A DNA stretch of 64,000 bases from the NCBI GenBank assembly GCA_963836695.1, contig CAWIKX010000040.1, positions 372,001 to 436,000 of the forward strand, read 5' to 3'. Origin of the DNA: Roseiarcus sp963836695 (GTDB lineage: Bacteria; Pseudomonadota; Alphaproteobacteria; Rhizobiales; Beijerinckiaceae). The position numbers and the translations under genes are program-made. Position 1 is the first letter of the stretch; the number at the start of each line of letters is the position of its first letter. The notes beneath the pieces were generated by a model. The model was not told the origin of the DNA. It searched no databases and saw only the letters and a list, made by a program, of their open reading frames with translations. Positions 33,595-41,939 of the stretch are shown here, piece after piece.

Positions 33595-34604
33595 TCACCG
33601 AGCCTGGCCCAGGCTTGCAAACAACCCAGACTGGCGAGGACCGCCGGTCCAGCGCGCCACGACCGCGAGGCGTTTGACCTCGCCGCTTTGAAAGGCCCGC
33701 AGAAAGACGTCGTAGGTCTTGAAGGACACGCAGCCGTTGGAATCGCCGTTCGGGCCCAGCATGTAAGGGTGCGCGAGCAGCCCAACGCGATTGAAAGTGA
33801 ACCCACCGCTGACCGGGTTCAGGCGCAGGGCCTGCACCCCATGAAAGAGCGATTCGCGTAAGGTGAGTTGATAGACGCCTGGGGGCGTTGCGCCGTGATC
33901 GCGCTCGTCGACGAAACGGGGGTCGTCGATTCTGTCGCCAAGGCCGGAATGGGCTTCGAGACGCATCCCGTCCGGCAGATACACGGTGTGCGCCGAGATA
34001 TCGTAGACCGCGGTCGCTTGGTCGACGTTGATCGCAGGACCGCCTGGCGGCGCCAATTCGAGGGGCCGAGGCGGCGGAACCGGCACGAAAACGGTCGGCG
34101 GGGGCGTTATGGAAGATGGCGGCGCCTCGACGAGCGGGTTTGAATTGGGCGGCGGCACGATCTCAAGACGGTCCTCTTGAGGAACGCCAATCTGGATCGG
34201 CGGGGGTGGTTCAAGCCTTGCGAGGCTCTCCTCGGCGTCGACCGCCTTTCCCGCCGGAATTCGAAGTCGCGACCGCCAAAGGAGGCGCAGCTTCGAGCGC
34301 CGGCAAGGCGGCGGCTGCAGTTTTCGATGGCGAAGGGGCGGGACGCGACGCGATCGAGACAAGAAATCCGACCAGGCCCAAGGCGACGACGCCAAAACCG
34401 ACCAGCCCGAGAACGATCGGAATAACGGGTCGCCGGCGCGCGCCGGGCGCAACATTGGGCGGCGCTAGAGCGACCGGCTCCTTCGCAGGTGGATCGCAAG
34501 GAGAATCGTCCGCCAGCGTCACGGCCCGCGGCCAAGTCGGGTATGGCTTCTGCCCGGCGAACAGGACGGGGCCCCCGTTTCCAGCAATCCCCCAAGTAAG
34601 CACG
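33595..34604 (-). pseudogene. DUF2778 (L,D-transpeptidase-like) membrane-anchored protein, frameshifted
   Basis: A cell-wall-related protein split over two frames. The N-terminal part (I place the start at GTG 34604; ATG 34684 is possible) carries a cytoplasmic stretch and a membrane helix (VIPIVLGLVGFGVVALGLVG), then an Ala/Pro linker up to TSNSGGK. The second frame begins at AGKAVDAEESLARLE and continues through a Pro-rich region to the catalytic domain. That domain has YLPDGMRLEAHSGLG, the region ATPPGVYQL, and the active-site His and Cys in LLAHPYML and GDSNGCVSFK. One extra base in the CCC run at 34250-34252 explains the break. The 33595-34455 frame alone would start with family-unlike basic sequence. 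A perfect CRP-type palindrome lies just upstream. Confidence 0.78.
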
Positions 34605-34629
34605 AATAGGCTCAGGTCTTCAATCCGGC

Positions 34630-34645
34630 TGTGATCCCGATCACA
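34630..34645. promoter_or_regulatory. CRP/FNR-type palindrome TGTGA-N6-TCACA
   Basis: Exact half-sites with spacer TCCCGA, inside a longer 20-base palindrome (GCTGTGATC / GATCACAGC with CC between). It lies 26 bases upstream of the preferred start of the DUF2778-type gene. Like the copy at 12690 it is intergenic if that start is right. Confidence 0.5.
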
Positions 34646-34868
34646 GCACCCCGATCCGCCCGACACGGGAAGCCGATCTCTCAAAGACTTTGCGCCGGGA
34701 CGGACGCCCTGTTAGCGGACTCTTGCGACAGAAGCCTGCTCTCGTTGTCGTCCCCGCCTCCGTCCACCGACGCCCGGAAAATGCAACTTAGCGATCTGCC
34801 CCTGCCTTCGCTTTTTGCCGACGTCATCACTTTGAGCTTGCCGAACAAGGCGTGAACGATTAGGCTTT

Positions 34869-34883
34869 GTTCGCGATTTGTTT
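34869..34883 (+). promoter_or_regulatory. LexA (SOS) box, GTTC-N7-GTTT
   Basis: Direct-repeat type SOS box of the alphaproteobacteria (consensus GTTC-N7-GTTC) with one mismatch in the second half, 65 bases before the lexA start. It implies autorepression of lexA. Confidence 0.7.
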
Positions 34884-34948
34884 TGGCCAAATCGTGATTC
34901 GCCCGACTGTACTTCGCCGGCGAATGGGGCGGGTGTTTGGAGATTGAT

Positions 34949-35653
34949 ATGCTGACCAAAAAGCAGAGCGAATTGTTGCGTTTCATCCATGAGCGCCTGC
35001 AGGACGCGGGCGTGCCCCCCTCGTTCGATGAAATGAAGGAAGCGCTGGATCTGCGCTCGAAATCGGGAATTCATCGGCTCATTATGGCGCTTGAGGAGCG
35101 CGGCTTCATTCGCCGCCTGGCCAATCGCGCCCGGGCCATCGAAGTCTTGCGGCTGCCGGAATCGGCGACGGTTGCAGCTCCTAGGTTGCAGAAGTTCTCG
35201 CCGAGCGTCATCCCAGGCAATCTGGGCCGGGTGCGGCCGCTTACGGCCACTCGTGACGCCGACGACCATCCCGCGGTCATGGTCCCACTGATGGGCCGCA
35301 TCGCAGCGGGCACCCCCATCGCGGCCATTCAGACGCGTCTCCAAACCTTCGCCATGCCGCCAGAATTCCTCGGCGGCGGCGAGCATTTCGCGCTCGAGGT
35401 GCGCGGCGATTCGATGATCGAGGCAGGCATTTTCGAGAACGACACAGTTATCATCCGCAAGCAGGACACGGCTGAAACCGGCGATATCGTCGTCGCGTTG
35501 GTCGACGAGGAGGAAGCCACGCTCAAGCGCTTGCGCAAACGAGGCGCTTCGATCGCTCTTGAGGCCGCCAATCCGGCTTACGAGACCCGAATTTTCGGGC
35601 CGGATCGGGTCCGCGTTCAAGGGAAAATGGTGAGCCTGTTGCGCCGATACTGA
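34949..35653 (+). CDS. lexA: SOS repressor LexA
   Basis: A 234-residue transcriptional repressor that cleaves itself when RecA filaments form. The N-terminal winged helix reads MLTKKQSELLRFIHERLQDA, PPSFDEMKEAL, KSGIHRLIMALEERGFI, the alphaproteobacterial form. The S24 peptidase domain has the Ala-Gly cleavage bond in MGRIAAGTPI, the catalytic Ser in VRGDSMIEAGI and the Lys in TLKRLRKRG. I chose ATG 34949 over the frame start at 34937 because it matches LexA N-termini. A GTTC-N7-GTTT box lies upstream, and a strong hairpin follows. Confidence 0.95.
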   Translation: MLTKKQSELLRFIHERLQDAGVPPSFDEMKEALDLRSKSGIHRLIMALEERGFIRRLANRARAIEVLRLPESATVAAPRLQKFSPSVIPGNLGRVRPLTATRDADDHPAVMVPLMGRIAAGTPIAAIQTRLQTFAMPPEFLGGGEHFALEVRGDSMIEAGIFENDTVIIRKQDTAETGDIVVALVDEEEATLKRLRKRGASIALEAANPAYETRIFGPDRVRVQGKMVSLLRRY

Positions 35654-35681
35654 CTGCGCCGCGATGGAACGAGAGCAGGGA

Positions 35682-35731
35682 GGCCGGCCGAATGCGTTCT
35701 TGGAGCGCTCCAGATCGCGTTTCGGCCGGCC
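35682..35731 (+). terminator. Long hairpin after lexA
   Basis: Perfect 11-bp arms GGCCGGCCGAA / TTCGGCCGGCC around a 28-base loop that contains its own palindrome GGAGCGCTCC (35702-35711). It starts 29 bases after the lexA stop. No T-run follows, so its role may be transcript end protection. Confidence 0.55.
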
Positions 35732-36056
35732 AGCCCGACGGCTCCCGGGGTTGCGGCGGACCAGGGCCGCCAGGCGTTGCCGTCAACACTGCGCTGACGG
35801 ACAAATCCAAGGATACTCTTGACGAGCAGATATACAATTATAATCTGATCATTCAATTCAATCTCACCGTATTTACCTAAATAAATTTAGTTAATCGTGA
35901 CGTTACGTAAGTCAAAGGCTCGGTTACGTAGCTCTGAGCGCGTATATACCATTGATGACAAACTATATATTCTGACCCCACTCGGGGCGGCGGGGCCTGT
36001 TGAGCGGGTCCCTGGCGCCCTTGCCTGACCCTGGCCGGCGCCTCACGATGCGCGAA
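35732..36056. other. AT-rich intergenic region before scpA
   Basis: No gene seen. Between about 35815 and 35975 the sequence turns markedly AT-rich (TATACAATTATAATC, AAATAAATTTAGTTAATC), unlike its high-GC surroundings. GTTACGTA occurs twice, near 35905 and 35931, the first within the palindrome TTACGTAA. It probably holds the scpA promoter and possible regulator sites. Confidence 0.5.
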
Positions 36057-36067
36057 GGAGGTGATTC
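36057..36067 (+). promoter_or_regulatory. Near-perfect Shine-Dalgarno deciding the scpA start
   Basis: AAGGAGGTGAT, the full complement of the 16S rRNA 3' end, lies just before TTG 36069. It fixes this TTG as the scpA start, although upstream in-frame starts exist. Confidence 0.75.
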
Positions 36068-36068
36068 G

Positions 36069-36875
36069 TTGGCGACGGATGGGTTTGATGGCGATTTCGG
36101 CCTCGTTCAGGCGACGGACGAGCCGGCATTCACGGTCGACCTTGATGGCTTCGAGGGCCCACTTGATCTGTTGCTCGAGCTTGCTCGGCGGCAGCGGGTC
36201 GACTTGGCGCGCATCTCCATCCTGGCGCTAGCCGAACAATATTTGCGTTTCATTGAGGCCGCCCGCAAATTGCGCCTCGAGCTTGCCGCCGACTATCTGG
36301 TCATGGCGGCGTGGCTCGCGTTCCTCAAGTCTCGCCTGCTCCTTCCCGCTCCATCGGAGCCTGCGGAAGTGGACGCACCCGCACTTGCAGAGGGGCTTGC
36401 TCAGCGCCTGCGCGCGCTGGCTGCGATCCGCAAGGCCGGCGAATATCTGATGAGCCGGCCTCGCCTCGGGCGCGATTTCTTCGCCAGAGGAGAACCGGAG
36501 GCCGCCGTCGACACATCGGGACGGATCACCTACCAAGCCAATCTTTATGACCTGCTGGCGGCTTATGCGCGGCAGAGCCAGCGCCATGCGCTGGCCCGCG
36601 TGCGCTTCAAGACGCGCGAAGTCTGGTCATTGGCCGATGCGCGCCGGGCGTTGACTAGACTGGTTGGCGCCCATGCCGATTGGACGGCTTTCGACAGTTT
36701 CTTGCTGGATGCGTGCGCCGCCGTCGACATGCGCAGAAGCGCGCGCGCGTCGAGCTTCGCAGCATCGCTTGAACTCGCCCGCGAGGGCAAAATCGAAATG
36801 CGCCAGGAGAAAGCCTTCGCGCCCATCTGGCTTCGCTCGAAGGATATCCATCCGGGCGAAGAACGCGCAGCATGA
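36069..36875 (+). CDS. scpA: Segregation and condensation protein A
   Basis: Kleisin subunit of the SMC-ScpAB complex, which organises and segregates the chromosome. 268 residues. The N-terminal SMC-binding domain shows DLDGFEGPLDLLLELARRQR and ADYLVMAAWLAFLKSRLLLP. The C-terminal winged helix lies around the final 80 residues. The start is TTG 36069, directed by a full Shine-Dalgarno. It is 139 bases upstream of scpB and normally lies next to nagZ in this order; here nagZ is at 45 kb on the other strand. Confidence 0.93.
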   Translation: MATDGFDGDFGLVQATDEPAFTVDLDGFEGPLDLLLELARRQRVDLARISILALAEQYLRFIEAARKLRLELAADYLVMAAWLAFLKSRLLLPAPSEPAEVDAPALAEGLAQRLRALAAIRKAGEYLMSRPRLGRDFFARGEPEAAVDTSGRITYQANLYDLLAAYARQSQRHALARVRFKTREVWSLADARRALTRLVGAHADWTAFDSFLLDACAAVDMRRSARASSFAASLELAREGKIEMRQEKAFAPIWLRSKDIHPGEERAA

Positions 36876-37014
36876 TCCTCTCGCGCGCCGCTGAATATCG
36901 AGCCAGCGCCCTCTGCTCCGAGGACGGAATGCTTAATTCCCCAGTCTTCGCGGACTCCCTCGTCGAGGAGGATGGGGTCCTGTCTCGTCAATCGCAAATC
37001 AAGAAAGGCGCCTG

Positions 37015-37719
37015 ATGGCCCATTCGACCGGCGCGCACAATGTCGCGCAACTGTTCCCTTTCGAAGCTCCGGGCGTCTTGCCTGAGGACGTGCGAATCGC
37101 CGAGGCGCTGGTCTTCGCCGCTGCGGAACCTCTGGAGGAATCCGCCATCGCCCAGCGCCTTTCGGACGGCGCCGACGTCGCGGCTGTGATGGGCGAATTG
37201 CGCCGGCGCTATGAAGGACGCGGCGTCAATCTGGTGCAGGTCGCGCGCCGATGGATGTTCCGCACTGCGGACGATCTTGCCTGGGCGCTGGCCCACGACC
37301 GCGACGAGAAGCGGAAACTGTCACGCGCGGCGCTCGAAACGCTCGCAATCGTCGCCTACCACCAACCGGTCACTCGCGCCGATATCGAACAAATCCGCGG
37401 AGTGGCGGTGTCGAAGGGCGCGCTCGACGTTCTAATGGAAGCGCGCTGGGTGCGCATGCGGGGGCGCAGAAAGGCGCCGGGGCGCCCCATCACCTACGGC
37501 ACGACGAACGAGTTTCTGGTGGAATTCGGGCTTAACGCAGTCGCCGACCTGCCTGGTCTTGACGAGCTCAAGGGCGCCGGCCTGTTCGAGGGCAAGCTGC
37601 CGGCCGGCTACGACGTACCGCAGCCGGATGACGCATCGATTCTGAGGGCGGACGAGGATCCGCTCGAGGAAACCGCCCTCGAGCAAGCCTGGGCGCCTGT
37701 CGCGCCAGAAGAAGGCTAG
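37015..37719 (+). CDS. scpB: Segregation and condensation protein B
   Basis: Partner of ScpA, a dimer of tandem winged helices that binds the kleisin. 234 residues. Recognisable segments are VRIAEALVFAAAEPLEESAI, LSRAALETLAIVAYHQPVTR, ADIEQIRGVAVSKGALDVLM and GRPITYGTTNEFLVEFGL. The C-terminal 50 residues are acidic and disordered, as often seen. The ATG follows an AAGAAAGG-like RBS. tatA, which commonly follows scpB in rhizobia, is absent; an eipB-like gene follows instead. Confidence 0.94.
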   Translation: MAHSTGAHNVAQLFPFEAPGVLPEDVRIAEALVFAAAEPLEESAIAQRLSDGADVAAVMGELRRRYEGRGVNLVQVARRWMFRTADDLAWALAHDRDEKRKLSRAALETLAIVAYHQPVTRADIEQIRGVAVSKGALDVLMEARWVRMRGRRKAPGRPITYGTTNEFLVEFGLNAVADLPGLDELKGAGLFEGKLPAGYDVPQPDDASILRADEDPLEETALEQAWAPVAPEEG

Positions 37720-37823
37720 AAGCGTCAGGACCGTAGGCTTCCCCGTCACGGGCATTGACGGCGTCGCGAAAGCGCGGACAATGCGCGCGCTCTGAAAATT
37801 TTCGTCGTCCCCGCGGAGAGAGA

Positions 37824-38654
37824 ATGGCCTCACGCCTCGCCTTGTTTGTCGCCACGGCCCTCTGTGCTTCCGCCGCAACGCTGGCTGCTGCGGCGCCCAT
37901 TCTGCCGCTCGCCGCGCATCGCGCGGCCTATGACATCTCGCTCGCCGACTCCTCGAGTCCTGGGCCGTCGTCTGCTCAGACGCCGATTTCGGCCACCGGA
38001 CTCATCGCTTATGAATTTCGCGGCTCGGCCTGTGAGGGATACACGTCCAATTTCCGCCAGATGACGGAAATGGAGCGCAGCGAGGGTGATCCAATCTCCA
38101 TGCAAGTGAACGCCAATTCGTTCGAAGACGGCGCCGGCAAGTCCATGCGTTTTCAGATCGACACCCGTGGTGGGCAGGACACGCCCCCGGTCTCCGGGAC
38201 GGCCACCCGCGGCGAAGATGACGACATGCGTGTGGTGTTGACCAAACCGAAAGCGCAGACACTCGACTTCGGACATGAGGTCCTGTTCCCCACCCAGCAT
38301 ATCGAGCGTCTGATCGAGTTCGCCAAGAAAGGCGGCGGCCCTATGCAGGCGCGAGTCTATGACGGCTCCGATACAGGCTCGAAGATCTTCGCGACCATGT
38401 CGGTAGTCGGAAAGGAGGCGACGAAGCCCGACGAAGACACGGAGACCGCTTCGGCGCTGAGCGGAGTGCGCCGCTGGCCGGTCGTGATCGCCTACTTCAA
38501 CGAAGCCGCCACCGACGCTCCGCCTGAATATACGCTTTCGTTCGACCTTTACGAGAACGGCGTCTCGGGCAGCCTCAAGCTCGACTACGGCGCATTTGCG
38601 CTACACGCGCGCTTGCGCAAGCTCGACATTCTACCGACTTCGGCCTGCAAATAG
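37824..38654 (+). CDS. EipB-like periplasmic protein (DUF1849)
   Basis: A 276-residue exported protein of the DUF1849/EipB family, a beta-spiral periplasmic protein needed for cell-envelope integrity in Brucella. A signal peptide (MASRLALFVATALCASAATL, cleaved near AAAAP) precedes the family opening LAAHRAAYDISLADS. Next come ISATGLIAYEFRGSACEGYT with one of the two conserved Cys, HEVLFPTQHIERLIEFAKKG and, at the very end, LRKLDILPTSACK with the second Cys. The two Cys are disulfide-bonded in EipB. The ATG at 37824 has GGAGAGAG upstream. A short hairpin terminator separates it from the convergent VOC gene. Confidence 0.9.
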   Translation: MASRLALFVATALCASAATLAAAAPILPLAAHRAAYDISLADSSSPGPSSAQTPISATGLIAYEFRGSACEGYTSNFRQMTEMERSEGDPISMQVNANSFEDGAGKSMRFQIDTRGGQDTPPVSGTATRGEDDDMRVVLTKPKAQTLDFGHEVLFPTQHIERLIEFAKKGGGPMQARVYDGSDTGSKIFATMSVVGKEATKPDEDTETASALSGVRRWPVVIAYFNEAATDAPPEYTLSFDLYENGVSGSLKLDYGAFALHARLRKLDILPTSACK

Positions 38655-38674
38655 GCGTAGGACGGGCTTCATAT

Positions 38675-38694
38675 GGGTGCGTGTCGCGCCCTTT
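38675..38694 (+). terminator. Hairpin between eipB-like and VOC genes
   Basis: GGGTGCG, loop TGT, CGCGCCC (one G-T pair), then TTT. It lies 20 bases past the eipB-like stop and reaches the stop of the convergent VOC gene. Confidence 0.5.
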
Positions 38695-39145
38695 AGCCAT
38701 AAGCGAAGCCCGGCTTGTTTTGCGCAACTTCGATAATATAGCCGTCCGGATCGCGGATATAGCATAGCGTCTCGCCGTACTTGTCCTTCGGATCTGTAAT
38801 AAACGCGGCCCCTCGGCTTTTCCAAAGCTCGTAGCACGCCTGAATATCTGCAACCCGGATATGCATAAAGCTGCTGATCTTATCCGGCTCGGGGACGCCG
38901 AGCGTCACCGACGGCTTCTCGGGGGTCGGTCCGCCCCCGACGTTGACGATGAGCCAGGTATTCGCGATCTGGATGTACCCAGGCAAGCCGTTGCTATCGC
39001 CTTTGCTCACAATGCGACCGCCGAAGACGGTTTCATAAAATCGAACCGACCGTTCCACGTCGGCGACAGTAAGAAAGAATGCAACGGTAAATCCTTCCTG
39101 CGGCGGCATCTCATAGGTTTTCTGCTCGACCTGTACTTGGTTCAT
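38693..39145 (-). CDS. VOC-family (glyoxalase/dioxygenase fold) protein
   Basis: A 150-residue vicinal-oxygen-chelate protein. GFTVAFFLTVADVERSVRFY, ETVFGGRIVSKGDSNG, SSFMHIRVADIQACYELWKS and CYIRDPDGYIIEVAQ follow the two beta-alpha-beta-beta-beta repeats. The DPDGYIIE Glu is the usual metal ligand, and His in the SSFMHIRV strand a second. I chose ATG 39145 because GGAGG precedes it. Members include glyoxalase I, fosfomycin resistance proteins and dioxygenases; this one cannot be assigned further. It faces away from the FHA-cyclase gene. Confidence 0.85.
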   Translation of the reverse strand: MNQVQVEQKTYEMPPQEGFTVAFFLTVADVERSVRFYETVFGGRIVSKGDSNGLPGYIQIANTWLIVNVGGGPTPEKPSVTLGVPEPDKISSFMHIRVADIQACYELWKSRGAAFITDPKDKYGETLCYIRDPDGYIIEVAQNKPGFAYG

Positions 39146-39370
39146 AGATGCCTCCAATGCGGTTGTGGTATTTCTCCATTCGCCGGAATACGTCAGCCAG
39201 TTTGTGCTCTACCACCGAACCGTGACTTACTGTTAGGAACACGAAGGCGAGAGTTCGAGAAGGAAGATTACGGCGGTCTCCTGATTCCGCACTTTGTGGC
39301 ATAGTGACCAAGCCGCGAGGAAACCGCCAACCGACTGGGCGCCAATTCGCACCCGAACGAAGTCGCCGAT

Positions 39371-40249
39371 TTGACAAGCTTATCCAACCATCTGGCGCCG
39401 GGGGGCGTCTTAGTTCCCATCGAGCCCAAGCTTTGGAGCGAGCAGCCGCACTATGTGTTGCGGCCCGACAGAACAACCGTCGGACGCGGATCGAGCTGCG
39501 ACATTCATATTGGGTACCCCACGATATCACGGCTGCATTTGGAGCTGACTTGGCAAGCGCGAACGCTAATTCTCACCCATCTCAGCTCAACGAATCCAAC
39601 CTTCGTGAATGGCGCGCCGGTCGCCGAACCCCGCCCCCTTCGTAACGGCGACATCATCGAAATCGCAGACGGCGTCGCGCTTCGAGTCGAGCTCTTCGAC
39701 AGCGGTGATAAGGAGGTCACCCAATTTCGTGGACGCGATGTGCGTCGGATGTACGCGATTCTGTCCGCCGACGTGTTCGGCTATGTCCGCTTGGTCGAGC
39801 AGGACGATCTCGGCACAGCCCGCCAGCTTGAGCGCTCCCTGAAGATGGCCCGGGACTGCATTGAACAGATGGATGGTCGCATTTTCCAGATTGTCGGCGA
39901 CGGCGTCGTGGCGCTGTTCAACAGCACAAGCTCCGCAGTGAAATCGGCCATGGCTTGGCAATTGGACATTGCGCGCGCCAACGCGGGTCTGGCGCCGGGG
40001 CGCAGAATGGAATTTCGGATCGGAATCAATTCCGGAGACTTACTTGTCACGCCCGCCGGCGCCATGGTCGGCGACGCGATCAACATCGCCGCTCGCGTCC
40101 AAACCATCGCGCCCCCAGGAGGCATTTTCATAACAGGCGTCGTACGCGATCAGCTGCAAGGCCAAATCGACCTTAAATTCGAGTTTGTCCAAAGCAACGA
40201 GATGAAGAATCTGTCGCGTGAGATTCGGGTCTATCGGGTCGAATTTTGA
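39371..40249 (+). CDS. FHA-domain class III adenylate/guanylate cyclase
   Basis: A 292-residue cytoplasmic signalling protein. Residues about 10-100 form a forkhead-associated phosphothreonine-binding domain (TVGRGSSCDIHIGYPTISRL, THLSSTNPTFVNG). Residues about 120-290 are a class III nucleotidyl cyclase with both metal Asp residues (ILSADVFGYVRL and QIVGDGVVALF) and the transition-state Asn/Arg in AINIAARVQTIAPPGG. It should make cAMP or cGMP under control of a phosphorylated partner. The start TTG 39371 is the first reasonable codon; the true start is uncertain. The presence of CRP-like operators in the window gives a possible output. Confidence 0.88.
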   Translation: MTSLSNHLAPGGVLVPIEPKLWSEQPHYVLRPDRTTVGRGSSCDIHIGYPTISRLHLELTWQARTLILTHLSSTNPTFVNGAPVAEPRPLRNGDIIEIADGVALRVELFDSGDKEVTQFRGRDVRRMYAILSADVFGYVRLVEQDDLGTARQLERSLKMARDCIEQMDGRIFQIVGDGVVALFNSTSSAVKSAMAWQLDIARANAGLAPGRRMEFRIGINSGDLLVTPAGAMVGDAINIAARVQTIAPPGGIFITGVVRDQLQGQIDLKFEFVQSNEMKNLSREIRVYRVEF

Positions 40250-40269
40250 TCACCTACTTGTTTTTGCGC

Positions 40270-41553
40270 TCACTTCGTCAGCCGCGGCCCGAAGGTGGGG
40301 CCCCGCTGCACGGCCGTCGGGCCGAACCGATCCCGCAAGGCGGCGATCGCCGCCTCTCGAAATTTCTCACGGCCGCTCTCGCGCGCGAACATGTCATCCT
40401 GGTCCGCGCCTTCGGCAGGCCCAAGCTCCGTTGAGGCAACCCCGAGCAGGCGGTAGGCGACGCCGTTGGGCTCAGCGTCCAGAAGGGGGCTCGCGGCCGC
40501 AAACAGCCGCGGCGCAAGCTGCGTGGGTCTGATCCCACTGCGGCTGCGCGTTCGCAAAGAGAAGTCGGCTAGGCGCAGCTTTAGCGTGACCGCTGAGGCC
40601 GCGAGAGCCTCCCGGCGCAAGCGGGTGGCGACGCGGTCGCACTGCGCAAGCAATATGCGCGCGAGCTCGGCCTTGTCGCTGATGTCGCGTTCGAACGTCG
40701 TCTCGCTCGAAATGCTCTTCGTTTCCCGTTCGGCGGAGACTGAACGGTCGTCGCGGCCATTCGCGAGACGCCACAGGCGCAGGCCGTCCTCGCCGAGGCG
40801 CAAGACCGCCTCCCGCTCGTCGATCCGCTGCAAATCGCCGATCAGGCGAAAGCCTGAGCGCTCCAAGCGCTCCCGCCCTACCCTGCCCACGCCCCACAAA
40901 CGCGCGACGCTTTGGGAGCTAAGCCAAGCCTTTGCTTCCGCCCGAGAAAGAGCGGCGAAACCTCGCGGCTTGTTGACGTCGGAGGCGAGCTTCGCCAGAA
41001 ACTTGCAGTAACTCACCCCGACCGAAACTGTGACGCCAATCTCGACCTCGATGCGGCGAGCGAAGCGGACCAGCGTTTCCGCGGTGCCCGCTCCGTTGGA
41101 CGGCTCGCAACCGGTAAGGTCGAGAAAGGCCTCGTCGATCGACAGCGGTTCGACCAGCGGCGTTAGCTCCATCATCCGCGTCCGAATTTCGCGCCCGACC
41201 CTCGAATATTTGGCCATGTCCGGGGGGAGGACCACAGCATTCGGACACAGGGCCCGGGCCCGCGACATCGGCATCGCCGAGCGAACGCCAAACGTCCGGG
41301 CGATGTAGCAGCAGGTGGCGACGACCCCGCGCGCCCCCGAGCCGCCGACGATCAACGGCTTGTCGTTAAGGCTCGGGTCGTCGCGTTTTTCGACCGCCGC
41401 ATAGAAGGCGTCGCAGTCGACATGGGCGATGTTGAGGCCGGCCGCCGCTTCGAGGCTGATCGTGCGAGGCGAGCCGCAATGGACGCAGCGGGCCGAATCG
41501 TTGGAGTCCTTCCTCAGACAGTCGCGGCAAAGGCGAAGCCGCGGCGACTCCAT
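40270..41553 (-). CDS. dinB: DNA polymerase IV (DinB) with N-terminal zinc ribbon
   Basis: Y-family translesion polymerase of 427 residues. A four-Cys zinc ribbon (LCRDCLRKDSNDSARCVHCG) precedes the catalytic core, a variant known in rhizobia. Active-site acidic residues are in IAHVDCDAFYAAVEK and EPLSIDEAFLDLTG. The steric-gate region is seen, as are the thumb (RLWGVGRVGRERLERSGF) and little-finger domains. No beta-clamp motif is obvious, but the end (QRGPTFGPRLTK) varies in this group. The start codon shares one base with the DUF3572 stop, so both genes are coupled. I see no LexA box upstream of the pair. Confidence 0.93.
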   Translation of the reverse strand: MESPRLRLCRDCLRKDSNDSARCVHCGSPRTISLEAAAGLNIAHVDCDAFYAAVEKRDDPSLNDKPLIVGGSGARGVVATCCYIARTFGVRSAMPMSRARALCPNAVVLPPDMAKYSRVGREIRTRMMELTPLVEPLSIDEAFLDLTGCEPSNGAGTAETLVRFARRIEVEIGVTVSVGVSYCKFLAKLASDVNKPRGFAALSRAEAKAWLSSQSVARLWGVGRVGRERLERSGFRLIGDLQRIDEREAVLRLGEDGLRLWRLANGRDDRSVSAERETKSISSETTFERDISDKAELARILLAQCDRVATRLRREALAASAVTLKLRLADFSLRTRSRSGIRPTQLAPRLFAAASPLLDAEPNGVAYRLLGVASTELGPAEGADQDDMFARESGREKFREAAIAALRDRFGPTAVQRGPTFGPRLTK

Positions 41554-41858
41554 CAGAATTCGCCCTCATTTGGGCCGCGGAGAACGGCATGAGCCCGCAC
41601 AACCAACTCCGGCTTCAGCCCAGCCTCGGCCGCGAACGCGACGAGCAGGCCTTCGTCGGCGGCCAGATAGTCGAGCACGGAGCCCAAGAACGCCGGTTCC
41701 GCCGCCGCAGTTCTGAGGTTATCGGGGCCCAATCCGGTCAGGCCGAGGAACCGGCTCAGCCGGTCCGAATCGGCGGCGATGAAGGCGAGCGCACTGACCG
41801 CCAAGGTTCGGGCGGAATCTACGCTTGCCGGTTGCCTCGATTTCAGGGAATCGCGCAT
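41553..41858 (-). CDS. DUF3572-family protein
   Basis: A 101-residue helical protein of the DUF3572 family, seen in rhizobia and usually placed directly upstream of dinB or beside divK-pleD, as here. Segments ARTLAVSALAFIAADSDRLS and FLGLTGLGPDNLRTAAAEPA are characteristic, as is VLDYLAADEGLLVAFA. Its stop overlaps the dinB start by one base. The function is unknown; the setting suggests a DNA-repair or cell-cycle link but does not prove it. It is divergent from divK with 81 bases between. Confidence 0.88.
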   Translation of the reverse strand: MRDSLKSRQPASVDSARTLAVSALAFIAADSDRLSRFLGLTGLGPDNLRTAAAEPAFLGSVLDYLAADEGLLVAFAAEAGLKPELVVRAHAVLRGPNEGEF

Positions 41859-41939
41859 AGTCCGATTCGCCTTTCGTCAATGTCTTGCGCCTAATCTTAG
41901 CCGGGGCGCCGGCCGAATTCACGCCCCATGGAACGCACG

